The notes beneath the pieces were generated by a model. That model was given only the letters and a program-made list of their open reading frames with translations. It had not been told where the DNA came from and did not search any database. Shown in pieces: positions 45,690-56,757 of a DNA stretch of 64,000 nucleotides. Position 1 is the stretch's first letter, and the number at the start of each line of letters is the position of its first letter. Where the stretch lies: positions 33,834,175 through 33,898,174 of the forward strand of contig JAJKFL010000330.1 in the NCBI GenBank assembly GCA_021186555.1. The letters run 5' to 3'. The stretch is from Reticulitermes speratus (lineage: Eukaryota; Arthropoda; Insecta; Blattodea; Rhinotermitidae). The translations under genes were made by a program, and so were the position numbers.

Positions 45690-45885
45690 CTGGGTGTGAC
45701 ACTATTAGTCCGTTAAAATGGTTATCAACATTTCGGAGAGCCCTGCTCTTTCCGCCATCAACTTCTTGTACCCTGAGAACAGAGGCAGCAGTTATATCTA
45801 AAACGTTGGTAACTATCTGTCAGACTACACAGTGTCACAAACCATAACATTGCAGTCTTAATATTGACTGTCTAACTAAACTAAC
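45690..45885 (+). repeat. Foldback-family repeat
   Basis: Contains AACATTTCGGAGAGC and, further on, aacagaggcagcagttatat then CTAAAACGTTGGTAACTATC, an inverted pair of the core motif, followed by cacagtgtcacaaaccataa. Confidence 0.6.
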
Positions 45886-46115
45886 TAACGAAGTGCATGG
45901 AGCAGAGTTCTTCTTGAGAAAGTAACACTTCTTCAGCCAGTCGAGAAATTCCCTGCATTTTATGGAACCCGAAGGTTCGTTACTGTATTCACAAGAGGCC
46001 ACTACTTGTGCCTATCTTTGAGTCAGATGAATCCAGTCCATGCATTCCCATCCTATCCCAGATCCATTTTAATATTAGCCTCCCATCTGTGCCTAAGTCT
46101 CTCAAAGTGGTCTGT
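45886..46115 (-). mobile_element. LINE 3' end, minus strand
   Basis: Begins at low coordinates with tctaactaaactaactaacg (a TTAG-type tail on the minus strand). It continues gttcttcttgagaaagtaac, gtcgagaaattccctgcatt, ggaacccgaaggttcgttac and ccattttaatattagcctcc, as expected for the end of the 50.3-51.4 kb LINE. Confidence 0.75.
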
Positions 46116-47085
46116 TGACTGCAATCAGAACCTGAAACCTCAAACTGTATGCTGTTTGTATGTTGATTTGTACTATTATACCTTTATGACTAGACTGCTT
46201 GTCCCAGTTTTTAATTTAATAGGATTTGAATAATTTTTCCTTCCTTGAGTGTTGAGAAAATTAAATAACAGTTTTCCTTGTTGAGCCTGTGTACATAGGC
46301 TAATAGTTGGCATGTTCCACAACGCCAATCCCTTCTGACTTTCCTGGACACTCTGATTGGTGTATTCTAAACCAAAGTTGAAGAGCAATACTAAAAAGGC
46401 ATCTCCTTTTATTAGACAACACTGAATATGAACTGTCTGCAACTGTGTTATAATTTTCATTTAATTCAATGAGAATGTTGTGTAGTAATTATCTCCTGAT
46501 AAATGGCTATAGATATCTCATTGCATGTTGTAATTTTATAATCTCTGACGATCCCTTGTAAATCCACCTCCACTGTTATCCTTGCAAGATGGCTTTACGA
46601 GATATGACTGACGTCAATGCCAATGACATTAGTCATAACCAGTGATAACAAATATGACAGTAGAGGTTTTCATGGCATTTCTTCAAATGACAGTCATTTT
46701 TTGGGTTTGGCTCAGTGCAACCTCTGTCTGTATTCCTCCTGTAGCTCTGATTGGCCAATTCCCTCAAACCCTCTCATATAATTGAAACAGTCTTTCTTCC
46801 AAGATGCTTTGCCATCTCAGTGACGCTGAGGAGGTGGCAGTACGCATTCCTCTGTAACATCAGAACACAGCGTAAAAACCTCCCAAAATTACCATCATTT
46901 AAATAAAAAAGGGCTGGGCTTGTAGACAGTGGCAATGGTTGTGGATTGCATGAGTGGCTTCACATAACCCTTGCAGCTGAGTGTGCTTATATCAGTACAC
47001 TCAGGCACAATGCCTATGGTGTGGTGTGCTGAGGTTATTGAAAGCTGCTGACATAACAGTTACTGTGTTTCTTGGCCATGCCACA

Positions 47086-47235
47086 TCTCAGGCAGTTAAT
47101 TGCTAGCTTCTCACTGTGGAGGCCTGCATTCAATACCAGGTTATTCCTTGTGGGATTTATGGTGGGTAAAGTGGCATTGGAGCAGATGTAACTCTGAGCA
47201 CTTAGGTTCTTATGTGCAAAATATCATTACACCAT
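47086..47235 (+). mobile_element. tRNA-derived SINE, third family, old copy
   Basis: Shares ctcaggcagttaattgctag, cttctcactgtggaggcctg and cattcaatacc with the copy at 49186. The A- and B-box regions are recognisable but mutated. Confidence 0.5.
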
Positions 47236-47378
47236 TGTTCTATATTTGTATGTTATCAGGGGCTGTTACAATAGACTTCACTACAAACAGACCCAATCTG
47301 TACATTATTTGTGCTCTGGGAAAGGCTATATGAATTACAGGATTTTGCTTGTGATGGCACAGCTTTTGAAATGCAGAG

Positions 47379-47606
47379 TGTTCCCCTTAAAACCGGTCTT
47401 ATGAACTTGGGCCATTGAATCGCGAGACATATGACATGTAGCACCACCCTATTGGAAGAAGCAGTTCTCGCGCTCATGATCGGGTAATTGGGCATCGAAT
47501 CCAACACCTTCTGTAAGCGTGTGCACTTAGTCTACTAAAAACTAAACGAAACAAAATCCTTTCTTGATTTTGCCATGGAAGCCGGCTGGTTTTAAGTGGA
47601 CCATTC
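47379..47606. mobile_element. Possible TIR element
   Basis: Imperfect inverted ends: ccccttaaaaccggtctta on the left and ccggctggttttaagtggac on the right, about 190 bp apart. No clear target duplication, so the call is tentative. Confidence 0.4.
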
Positions 47607-47855
47607 TGTATTTTCATGTATGTGCAGCATTGATATTTGAGTTTCAAGTTATGCCACAATTGCCATGTAGCTAGTTGTTTGCATGAATCACAGAATCTTT
47701 TAATGTAATGACACGCAGTTGTACATTTGCAAATATAAGATGACCGTAATTGAAATGGAAGTGAAAAGTACCTTGTGAGTTTAGTCACTTAAGCGGGTAT
47801 TAGAGTTTATGGAATTAATAGGGAAAGGAGCATTGGATCCTATAAAGTATATTAA

Positions 47856-48028
47856 CCTTTAGGAGACGGATTTAAATGCCAATTGTATCTCTTGATGGCC
47901 TGAGTTTTTCTGGCTTAGTATGGGCATTTAAATTGCTACCAAACACACACACAGACCAGCACATGGCATGCCAGGCCATTCACCAGTACATTTAGAGAAC
48001 ACCATATGGTCTTGTAGGACGATAAAGG
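47856..48028. mobile_element. piggyBac-like MITE, second copy
   Basis: A 173-bp element flanked by TTAA at 47852-47855 and 48029-48032. The ends CCTTTAGGAGACGG and GTAGGACGATAAAGG are inverted and resemble those at 1838-1999. Confidence 0.65.
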
Positions 48029-48486
48029 TTAAGCTCTCCAGCTAAGAAGTTTCCTAAATGAAAGGTCTGCTTCATGATCAATTTCATATACTGATAGTCT
48101 TCCTTACAGAAGAGATAACACTGTCTACTTTATTCTTTTCTCTTCAGTGCATGTTTGAAACCAACATCATTGTTGAGGTGGTTATTGATTTCAAAATCAT
48201 CGTAGAAGTTTTGGGAAGTATGTGACTGCATACAAAGATTGTGAGTAGGTATGTTTGTAATTAGTTTATTTTGTGCAGGTTTATCTTATTTTAGGTTTGT
48301 CTTTCAATGTGAAGTGACATGCTGACACAGTGAAGAGTGAACTGTGCTTTTGTTGCTGGCTGTATCCAAGTCCATGTTTGTTAAAATGAGACACCCATTG
48401 AGAAGAAGGTGCCCAGCTTTTGAATATCCATAATTCGTAACAGCCAATATCATGAAGACTGCTGAATTCTCTGATATGGTGTTGTG

Positions 48487-48815
48487 TAGTCTGGTAGTCA
48501 GCTGTAGACTGCGTGACATCACATCACAGTATACAGCAGTCTTCATAGTCAGCTGTAGACTGCATGACATCACATCACAGTATACAGCAGTCTTCATAGT
48601 CAGCTGTAGACTGCATGACATCACATCACAGTATACAGCAGTCTTCATAGTCAGCTGTAGACTGCATGACATCACATCACAGTATACAGCAGTCTTCATA
48701 GTCAGCTGTAGACTTCATGACATCACATCACAGTATACAGCAGTCTTCATAGTCAGCTGTAGACTGCATGACATCACATCACAGTATACAGCAGTCTTCA
48801 TAGTCAGCTGCTGTC
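48487..48815. repeat. 51-bp minisatellite, 6 copies, derived from a dispersed repeat
   Basis: Units of 51 bp contain GTAGACTGCATGACATCACA and CAGTATACAGCAGTCTTCAT. On the minus strand each translates as MKTAVYCDVMSCSLQLT, an altered form of the MKTAVFWDV...CSLV text of the foldback-family left arm. A single unexpanded arm lies just upstream at 48450-48500. The unit is 17 codons long, so frames stay open on both strands without being genes. Confidence 0.93.
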
Positions 48816-49185
48816 ATAACCTCAAATATCACACAAGCAGTATGAAGACAGCGCAGTCACCTAAAGTGACAAATCAGATTTATGCAGTGACATAGGTTTC
48901 ATGTTACGAATGGGCCAGGCCAAAGCAATGAAACATATGTTACCATAAGAGGTCATTCCGGATCTGAGTTTCAAAATGTATCAATATTTAAACAGCTTAA
49001 TTTATCACTTAAACCACATTGGTAGCTATATGTACCACTGTTTTAACATGAAGCATATTAATGGGCCCTGTATGATTTTCAGAATAAACAGGAGTTATTT
49101 CCTCTGTAATTGAAATGTAATGTTTTCAATGAGAAGTGGAAGCTGAATTTTTAAATATTGGTTAGATGAATTTCAGGCTTAAAGA

Positions 49186-49330
49186 CCACGCTATGGCTCA
49201 GGCGGTTAGTTGCCAGCCTCTCACTGCTAGGGCCTGGATTCGATCAAGGCTCAGTCCATATGAGATGTAGTGGACAAACTGGCACTAGGACAAGTTTTTC
49301 ACTGAGTGTTTCAGTTTTGCCCTATCGGTA
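49186..49330 (+). mobile_element. tRNA-derived SINE, third family
   Basis: The head ctatggctcaggcggttagt (A box) and gcctggattcgatcaaggc (B-box region) resemble a tRNA, followed by a body ending near a 'tttttcactgagtg' stretch. Boundaries are approximate. Confidence 0.65.
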
Positions 49331-50299
49331 TCATTCCACCAACACTCCACATTCATCTTCATCTTAATACTGCTCTTATCAAAATTAGCAGTTAAAGCCT
49401 GAGAACATTCAAACAAATGTCTTCTGGATATCAAGTAGCATTGGACAGAAATTATGCTCACATTTTTCTTTTTCCAGGCTGAAAAGTTAACCATGTTAAA
49501 CCAATTTTTAGTCGTATCTCAGATCATTTTTGTCATTTGTCATACATGACCAAAAAGCACATTCCAGCAAACCCTTGGCTCCATCTTTGTCATTAACTCA
49601 AGCTTCCCAAAGCACTGTTGCCTATTGTTTATGCACAGTTTCTTGTAATGCGTATGATACTTGAAGTTTGAACAGCAGCTAGTTAGGATTAAATCTTCAA
49701 AGTTATGTGAAAATGGGTTTAGTGCTGAATGTTTTGGGGACTGCCTCTGCCTGCATTATCAGGGGTTGATGTGATGAGTGACCATGGTATCTGCACATAG
49801 TATGTTCTTGAAGCCCAGTGTCCTGGCAATAATGGTCAAGCACATGCAGCGAGTAATCACACCCAGCCCATGTTCCTGGCTACTATTGGTCCTTCCTTCC
49901 ATTCCTTTCTGATGGCTGTACTTTATTGGAGAATGTGGGTAGGTGTGTACATGGATTGACCTAGAGTAAATCCCATATCTGTACCAAACTAATTAGCATA
50001 GCTTAAACAGAGATAGTGAAGTGACCATAAGCATCAGGTTCCTCTTTATAGGTATGCTTTGTCAAAAAGACCGAGCTGAACCATCAGAACTTTTTAAACA
50101 TGTTTAGACTGTAAAAAGTAGGCTATAAAAATAGGTACAATATTGATGCACACTACAGAATAATTCATACTGCAAGAAGTTCTAGCTGTGTATCAGGACC
50201 ACAATGATCCATCTTTGGGAGAAGGATAGGGAGGTTGAAAGCTATATTACCTCCCTCTCCCCAGAATAACACCCTTGGGAAGATCAGTGCTTATTTTTT
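49331..50299. other. Intergenic, nothing recognised
   Basis: AT-rich with no feature I can support, apart from a possible weak foldback-family piece near 49730-49830. Confidence 0.4.
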
Positions 50300-50309
50300 T
50301 TATTTAATT

Positions 50310-51415
50310 ATACTTCTCAAACCACATAAGTCAGTCTCTGTCACCACAGCATGGCGCGTCCTCAGGTTGCGGATGGAGGAACGGCCTCCGGATATGGAGG
50401 GTAGCTGCGAATACATTGAATAAGCTGTCGCGGACAGCCGACAAGGGTAGTCCTCCAGCTTGGGGGTAGGGTGAGGTGCTAACAACTCCTCGCTGTAACA
50501 AATTACCATGTTACAAAACATTTCACAAGGCCTCGGACCTGGACTGATTCTTTGGTACAACTTAAGCAACGGAAAAGGGATATGAGATTTGGCACTTGGA
50601 ACGAGTCAATCATTGTACCTATTTATAAGAAGGGTGATAAAACAGATTGCAGTAATTACCAAGGCATACCACTTTTGTCAACAACATACAACATTCTATC
50701 CAACATTCTTCTGTCAAGGTTAACTCCATATGCAGAGGAAATTATTGGGGAGCATCAGTGTGGATTTAGACGTAACAGGTCGACTACTGATCATATATTG
50801 TGCATTTAACTAACGTCATGCGACGTATATGGCATTAGACGTAACAGTCGACTGCTGATCGTATATGTGCTTAGAGTAACGGGCGACTGCTGATCGTATT
50901 GTATTCGTCAAATACTTGAGAAAAAATGGGAGGAACACAGGCTGAGGGTGTTCGAGAATATGGTGCTGAGGAGGATATTTGGGCCTAAGAGGGACGAGGT
51001 AACAGGGGAGTGGAGAAGACTACATAGCGAGGAACTTAATGAGCTGTACTCATCACCAAATATTATTCGGGTGATCAAATCACGAAGAATGAGGTGGGCG
51101 GGGCATGTAGCATGTATGGGGGAAGGGAGAGGTGCATATAGGCTTTTGGTGGGGAGTCCTGAGGGAAGGAGACCACTTAAAGACCCAGGTGTAGCTGGGA
51201 GGATAATATTAAAATGGATCTTCAAGAAGTGGGATGGGGGGCGTGGACTGATTGATATGGCTCAGGATAAGGACAGGTGGCGGGCTCTCGTGAATGCGGT
51301 AATGAACCTTCGGGTTCCATAAGATGCAGGGAATTTCTTGACTAGCTGAGGACCTGTTAGCTTCTCAAGAAGGACTGTGCTACATGGGTTAGTTAGTTAT
51401 ACTCTTCAAATGAAT
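50310..51415 (+). mobile_element. Internally deleted LINE with both ends
   Basis: The 5' leader precedes RDMRFGTWN (about 50574), the start of an apurinic-type endonuclease. It jumps directly to IIVPIYKKGDKTDCSNYQGI and EEIIGEHQCGFRRNRSTTDH (reverse transcriptase motifs). It then skips the YADD region and resumes at [20 protein letters not shown], through [14 protein letters not shown] to [17 protein letters not shown]. The 3' end has a ttagttagtta tail. Most of the endonuclease and the RT catalytic core are missing, so it is non-autonomous. A motif (cgtaacaggtcgactactga) is repeated three times in degenerate form at 50771-50900. It looks RTE- or jockey-like; I cannot settle the clade. Confidence 0.88.
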
Positions 51416-51880
51416 AAATTATGTAGTGTTGATAGCTGGGGTGATGTGTGAGAGACAAGCTGGAAAGCAAGCGGTCATGGCATACTGTCAAGAACAATTC
51501 CAGTGCATGGTAAGATTTTTTCAGGACTTATTTCACTGGGTATACTTAAATTACACAACACTCTTAGAGAAATGGTTTGAAACCAAAATCAATTGTGGCC
51601 ATTCAATAAATCAAAGTGGTTATATCTAACAAACCTTAAATCTACCAGGTTTGTTCGTTGTTACAACACACACACATACCCGTACCTACATTTTAATGCA
51701 ATTGTTACCTTTAATATATAACTGTTACAAACATAGCAATTAATGTATGTCAAATGTGTGTCTGTCTTTGCTGAAATGGCAATTGTGTCTGTTATGTTTT
51801 GCAGCAATTGTGAGTCAAGCAAATAAAAAAATTAATGTAATAATTTATCAAAAGAATTACGACATAAAAAGCATTACCAT

Positions 51881-51884
51881 AAAA
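51881..51884 (-). terminator. Pol III terminator of tRNA-Leu
   Basis: A run of four Ts on the minus strand, four bases after the mature tRNA 3' end. This is the usual minimal Pol III stop signal. Confidence 0.75.
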
Positions 51885-51888
51885 CTTC

Positions 51889-51968
51889 TGGCAGCGGTGG
51901 GATTCGAACCCACGCCCTTTCGGACTGGTGCCTAAAACCAGCGCCTTAGACCGCTCGGCCACGCTACC
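51889..51968 (-). tRNA. tRNA-Leu (anticodon UAG)
   Basis: An 80-nt gene on the minus strand. The acceptor stem GGTAGCG pairs with CGCTGCC (one G-U), followed by discriminator A. The anticodon stem CTGGT/ACCAG encloses TTTAGGC, giving anticodon TAG. There is a long variable arm (tccgaaagggc) as in type II tRNAs. A box TGGCCGAGCGG and B box GGTTCGAATCC are intact. Downstream on the minus strand is a T4 run (51881-51884), a likely Pol III terminator. No intron. Confidence 0.96.
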
Positions 51969-52342
51969 GACTGCGTCATTGTTGCAGTAATATTCGTAAC
52001 ACAGTACAGTATAAAATCCAGAAGGCAGTGACATCGCATCAAGTTGGCTGTGGAATGCGTTGTACAGGTAGATCTCGGAGATATCAGTATGCTGGTCAAG
52101 TCGTCTGTGATAGAGACGCGTGGCTATGGCCTGAAGTGTTTTGTAGGTAGTATGTTGAAGAGAGGTGGTGGAGGTGGAAGTCCAGTCTGGGTTATTGGGT
52201 ATATAACAAACATAAAATGTTAAGTAAGATGGGAGAGAGCCAACATTCGGCTGTCAGCTTTCGCCGAGATCGGATAGGGACTAGTAGCGTAAACAGGTTC
52301 AGGTTGTTATTGTTATTAGCCTGTTATCTGTAGGGGTTAGCA

Positions 52343-53817
52343 ATGTCAGAGTTACAAACGTTTAGCGAAGAACTAAGGACGTTCAGTCAGTCACACGTTT
52401 TACAATTTTGGAACGACTTAACGGACGAACAAAAAAGACAACTGTGCAGTGAAATTAAAGAAGTGAACGTGGCAGAAGTATGTTCATACTTCCAAAGGGC
52501 TATGGAGACTTTAAACAGAGATCAGTCGAAGCTAGATGATCGTATGGAACCAATACCGCCAGAACTGTATGGGGGAGTCCTTACATCGACCATGAAGAAC
52601 TGAAGTCTTACGAAGACGAAGGCATCCTGCAAATTTCTGAAGGAAAAGTAGCTGTTCTCCTTATGGCAGGAGGTCAGGGTACCAGATTGGGAGTGTCATA
52701 TCCAAAAGGTATGTACGATGTGGGTCTTCCTTCACACAAATCATTATTTCAACTGCAGGCAGAAAGAATCAGGAGACTGGAAGACCTGGCATATAACAGA
52801 ACAGGTAAACATAGCAATATTACATGGTACATAATGACAAGTGAAGCAACGATGGGTGCAACAGAAGAGTTCTTTAAGAAACATAACTGTTTTGGTCTTA
52901 ATAAGAATAATATAGTTATGTTTGAACAAGGTGTACTTCCTTGTTTTACATTTGATGGCAAAATTATCATGAATGAAAAATGGAAAATAGCAAGAGCTCC
53001 TGATGGCAATGGAGGAATTTATAGAGCATTGCGAGACATGAAAATTTTGGATGATATGGAAAAGAGAGGCATAAAGTATTTGCATGCACATGCTGTAGAT
53101 AACATTCTTGTTAAAGTAGCAGATCCTGTGTTTGTTGGCTACTGTGTACAGAAGAAAGCAGAATGTGGAGCAAAAGTAGTTGACAAAGTGTCACCACAAG
53201 AAGCAGTGGGTGTCATATGCAAAGTTGATGGACAGTACCAGGTTGTAGAATATAGCGAAATAACATCAGAGACTGCAGAGAAGCGTAATAGTGATGGGAA
53301 ACTAACTTTCAGTGCTGGCAACATTTGCAATCACTTTTTCACTACAGAGTTTCTTCGCAAAATTGCAAACAAATTTGAAAGCAGCCTGCAGCTTCATGTG
53401 GCTAAAGAAGAAGATTCCATATGTTGATGCCAATGGCCAGCGTCATAAGCCTGACAAACCAAATGGGATAAAGATGGAAAAATTTGTGTTTGATGTGTTT
53501 CAATATGCAGATCGATTTGTGATATGGGAAGTGAAGAGAGAAAGGAATTTAGTCCCCTTAAGAATGCAGATACGGCAGAGAAAGAGAATCCCACAACTTG
53601 CCGCAATGACATATTCTCTCTACATCGCCATTATATTCAAGATGCTGGTGGCCATGTGGAAACTAATGGGACTCCTGTGATTTGTGAGATTTCTCCTCTG
53701 GTGTCATATGCAGGGGAAGGTCTTGAAAAACTGGTGTCACAGAAGAAATTGAAGCCACCCGTTCTGTTAGGAATCTCTCAGGAAGAAAGTGTGTGTTCAA
53801 ATGGTTGCACAAAATAA
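52343..53817 (+). pseudogene. UDP-N-acetylglucosamine pyrophosphorylase retrocopy (UAP1/mummy family)
   Basis: The enzyme family makes UDP-GlcNAc from UTP and GlcNAc-1-phosphate in the cytosol, feeding chitin and glycan synthesis. This copy covers almost the full family length in one uninterrupted block with no introns. It starts at ATG 52343 (MSELQTFSEELRTFSQSHVL) and includes the nucleotide-binding loop [20 protein letters not shown], then [69 protein letters not shown] and CEISPLVSYAGEGLE. Three frame changes break it: one base short near 52575 (G run), one base extra near 53405 (AAG repeat), and a net one base short near 53545. No intron plus broken frames suggest a processed copy. I saw no clear poly(A) or flanking repeat. 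If the indels are assembly errors, it could be an intact single-exon gene. Confidence 0.85.
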
Positions 53818-55019
53818 CGTGAACTTTGAGAGTTCCTACAGAAGCACAAACATTATGCTTTTGTATGCTTGAGATTGTGGCCAAATAACAGTATTTAATT
53901 TCCTGGGTGGTGGGTGTCTAGGTAAGTGATTTGCTCTAAGGCAATATTACATTGTGGTTGACCTCTACATTCTTATTCTGTTCCCAACTTCCAAGGCTAA
54001 CTTTCTCAGACAGCAAAAGATCAAAAGTGAAAGTCGATTGTATCAGTGTAAGTGTATACTCTTACATAATCAACACGGTGCCTTTAGTTCCTGATGCAGA
54101 TCTGTGGCTTGTTGTCTATTCATAGGGTTGTATTTATCACAAAAATGTTTTAACTTGAATTTGATTCAGTGATATTGGTGGTGCCAGAGCATGCTCATTA
54201 AGATATTGCTCATTTAGTATTATTTTTGTATACTATGTAATACACAAGACTTGTTAATCTCTACATATGGTTATATAAAATCTTAAAGAAGTGTTGGAAT
54301 GAAAGCATAAACTTTACATCTGTGTGATGTAAACATTTGCATTTTTTGTGTAAATAATGTGGACTTTGTACTTAATATTTAATATAAATATGTTATTTTT
54401 AAATTGATATTGATGTAAAATAGAATGTCTGGTATGTACAAACCATTCCACATGCTTGTATGCATTTTAATTATTTAGTCCAATTTGACATTAAGGAAAT
54501 ATATTATGTCATAACAAAGTACATATAATATGTACATATAATTTTGTTGGGTGTAGCTATGTGTGTATGTATATATATGCAATTTCTGAAAGGTTAAGGA
54601 TTTTTTTGTTTGGGGTAGTTTGTGGTTAGGTTGTTGTTTTACAGTAGGATTGTTGGTGAGTTGACATTTAGATCCTGGTTGCTTAATTTTTCAGTTAATT
54701 TATCTGACGTTTTTATGATCTGTTTACTTTTAATAAAAGTGTAATTATGTGGTTTGTCATGTTTTAATTTTTCCTTGCCATGAACATAGAGATTCAGCTT
54801 TGTTAACTTTGAGTTTATCCCTGTGTTAGAAGGAAGCAGGTGTTGTATCCTGCTTGGGCAGTGTTTCCCATCTGTGTAGAGATTGGTTAACATGAACAAC
54901 ACCCCCCCCCCCCCTTTTGATTTAACTCATGAGCGGCTACAACTGTATTTTAATAAGAAGCAAATAATTCATCTCTTGAACAGTGTACACTGTACGTAAT
55001 TGAAGGCTTCCGCTGTGGT
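53818..55019. other. 3' flank of the UAP copy
   Basis: AT-rich, without recognisable genes. An AATAAA within cttttaataaaagtg lies near 54735 and a C homopolymer at about 54902-54914. It may include 3' UTR carried by the retrocopy; I cannot tell. Confidence 0.4.
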
Positions 55020-55135
55020 CGTAATGTTGCTTAAAAGTTTTTGGGTTCTAGCCCGGCGTCAATTTTTGGTGTATAACCAACGTTTCAGGAACACTTGTTT
55101 GTCCCATCTTCAGGGTCTTAGGTAAAAAGGATGTA
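55020..55135 (+). repeat. Foldback-family fragment
   Basis: Contains gtataaccaacgtttcagga (complement of the GAAACGTTGG core) and gtcccatcttcagggtctta, the loop portion of the family in reverse orientation. Confidence 0.55.
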
Positions 55136-55984
55136 CACTGTGTCAGTTTTCCATATATCATTCCCATATGCCTGCTGTCAGTTCACAAAACTTCAGAGTG
55201 GCATAAAATCAGACAGCAGAATGTGAATTAATTTATCCTGCAATTTAAATTTTTTAGATAAGACATACTGCTGGTTCAAGCAGAATTTTTTTTTTGGGGG
55301 GGGGGGGGGCAAGACTTCATTGTCAAGTCAGCATTTCAGAATTTTGTCCACAGCTGTGTGTGGGATGGAGGGGGGGAAGGTGTTTGTGTCCTCTACCAGC
55401 TGTTTAAACAGTACTGTTTGAGAAGTACACCTTTGATGTTTGATAAGATAAGCATTGAAGGACATGTGATAAAGTAAGAAATATAACTTGATATGGAACT
55501 TGCTTACATCACACGTTTGTGTTCTTGAATTATATTCATGTTCTGTCATTCTTGATTACTACTCAGGACACTTAATTCCAAAACGGTTTGAAACCCATGT
55601 AAATGAAGTTTTTTTTTTTAATTCTGTTAGTGTTGTGGTTAAAATTCATTTTAACTTTTCCTTTGGAAACGTGTTTAACCACCTATTTCTTGTAAGGGAT
55701 AGAAATATGAAGAGGCTTATGGGACAGGCTTATCTTTGTTTCTCATCCAATGGAATGATTTTTTTTAAATCTTTATGAATGTGACACTGACCCATTACAT
55801 CAGTAATACCAACATGGCAGCATGTAGCTAAACATACGAGTTCTTTTAGATGTAGATTGAAGAATGGATTTAGAACTGTGCATGATGGTTGCAGAAACTC
55901 ACTGTCTATTATAGTTTCAGTCATGATACATTAAAGATTTTATTATAATGTTCTTCTTAATTCTGTAATTAGAATTTGTAAACT

Positions 55985-56118
55985 ATAAGTTTTAAAACTT
56001 ACGCGGCGACAGGATTCAATATAGTCTTCTCGGGCGCACAGCCGCGTCAACGGAGCTAGTCTCCGAAACGTTGTATTCAAACGAGTTGGCGCGGCTGTGC
56101 GCCCGAGAAGACTATATT
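55985..56118 (-). repeat. Foldback element with 13-bp flanking repeats
   Basis: Arms 56014-56051 and 56085-56122 pair with one mismatch (tcttctcgggcgcacagccg); the last few bases of the right arm overlap the right-hand flanking repeat. The 33-nt loop contains gtctccgaaacgttg. Perfect direct repeats GAATTTGTAAACT lie at 55972-55984 and 56119-56131. On the minus strand a tail of about 30 bp (gtcgccgcgtaagttttaaa) follows the hairpin, so the layout is hairpin, tail, target repeat, as in intron 9. Confidence 0.88.
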
Positions 56119-56757
56119 GAATTTGTAAACTGTTGCAGTTTGACATAATAAATATAGTATGATGGGAGATTAGAAATATGCACGTTCAATATTATGTTTG
56201 TGTCTGTTTAAAAATGATATGTACAGGTATATAGGGTCCTTTTTTTCTTGCTTGAACGATAAAAAAATTGATGAATATTCTGATTGGATATCAAGAAAAG
56301 ATCTTGGTTCTTTATGATTATTGTTTTTTTTTTAAATTTTATGTGTATTTTAACAGATATAATATATTGCTGTTTTGTTGTTTCCTTATAAGTAATATGT
56401 TTTAATGGTTCAATAATGTGATTGCTTTAAGAATTATGATGTACTGCAGTATGATTAGTTGTTCTTTACAAGAAATATACACTATGTTTGGTTTTATGAG
56501 CATTGTACAAGGTTTAGCAGCTATATTTGTCTTGAGCAAATTATAAGAACTCAAGTTATATATCAGGTTAGGTTCAGTAATTGCAATATTTGTACGAATT
56601 GTGCTTGATTGTTATGACAATGCTTGGTTTAAGCAATATTTTTTATTAAGCAAAAATTTTATATATAGTAGTATCGACTGTGTCCATATCCATATTGGTT
56701 GTAGAACCTTGTAAGGATTGACGGAACAAGAAGTACGTAAAATAATGAAATGAAATA

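Noticed and set aside
48304-48895. Open frames on both strands with 17-residue repeats
   Set aside because: By-product of a 51-bp tandem array. No domain, and both strands equally open.
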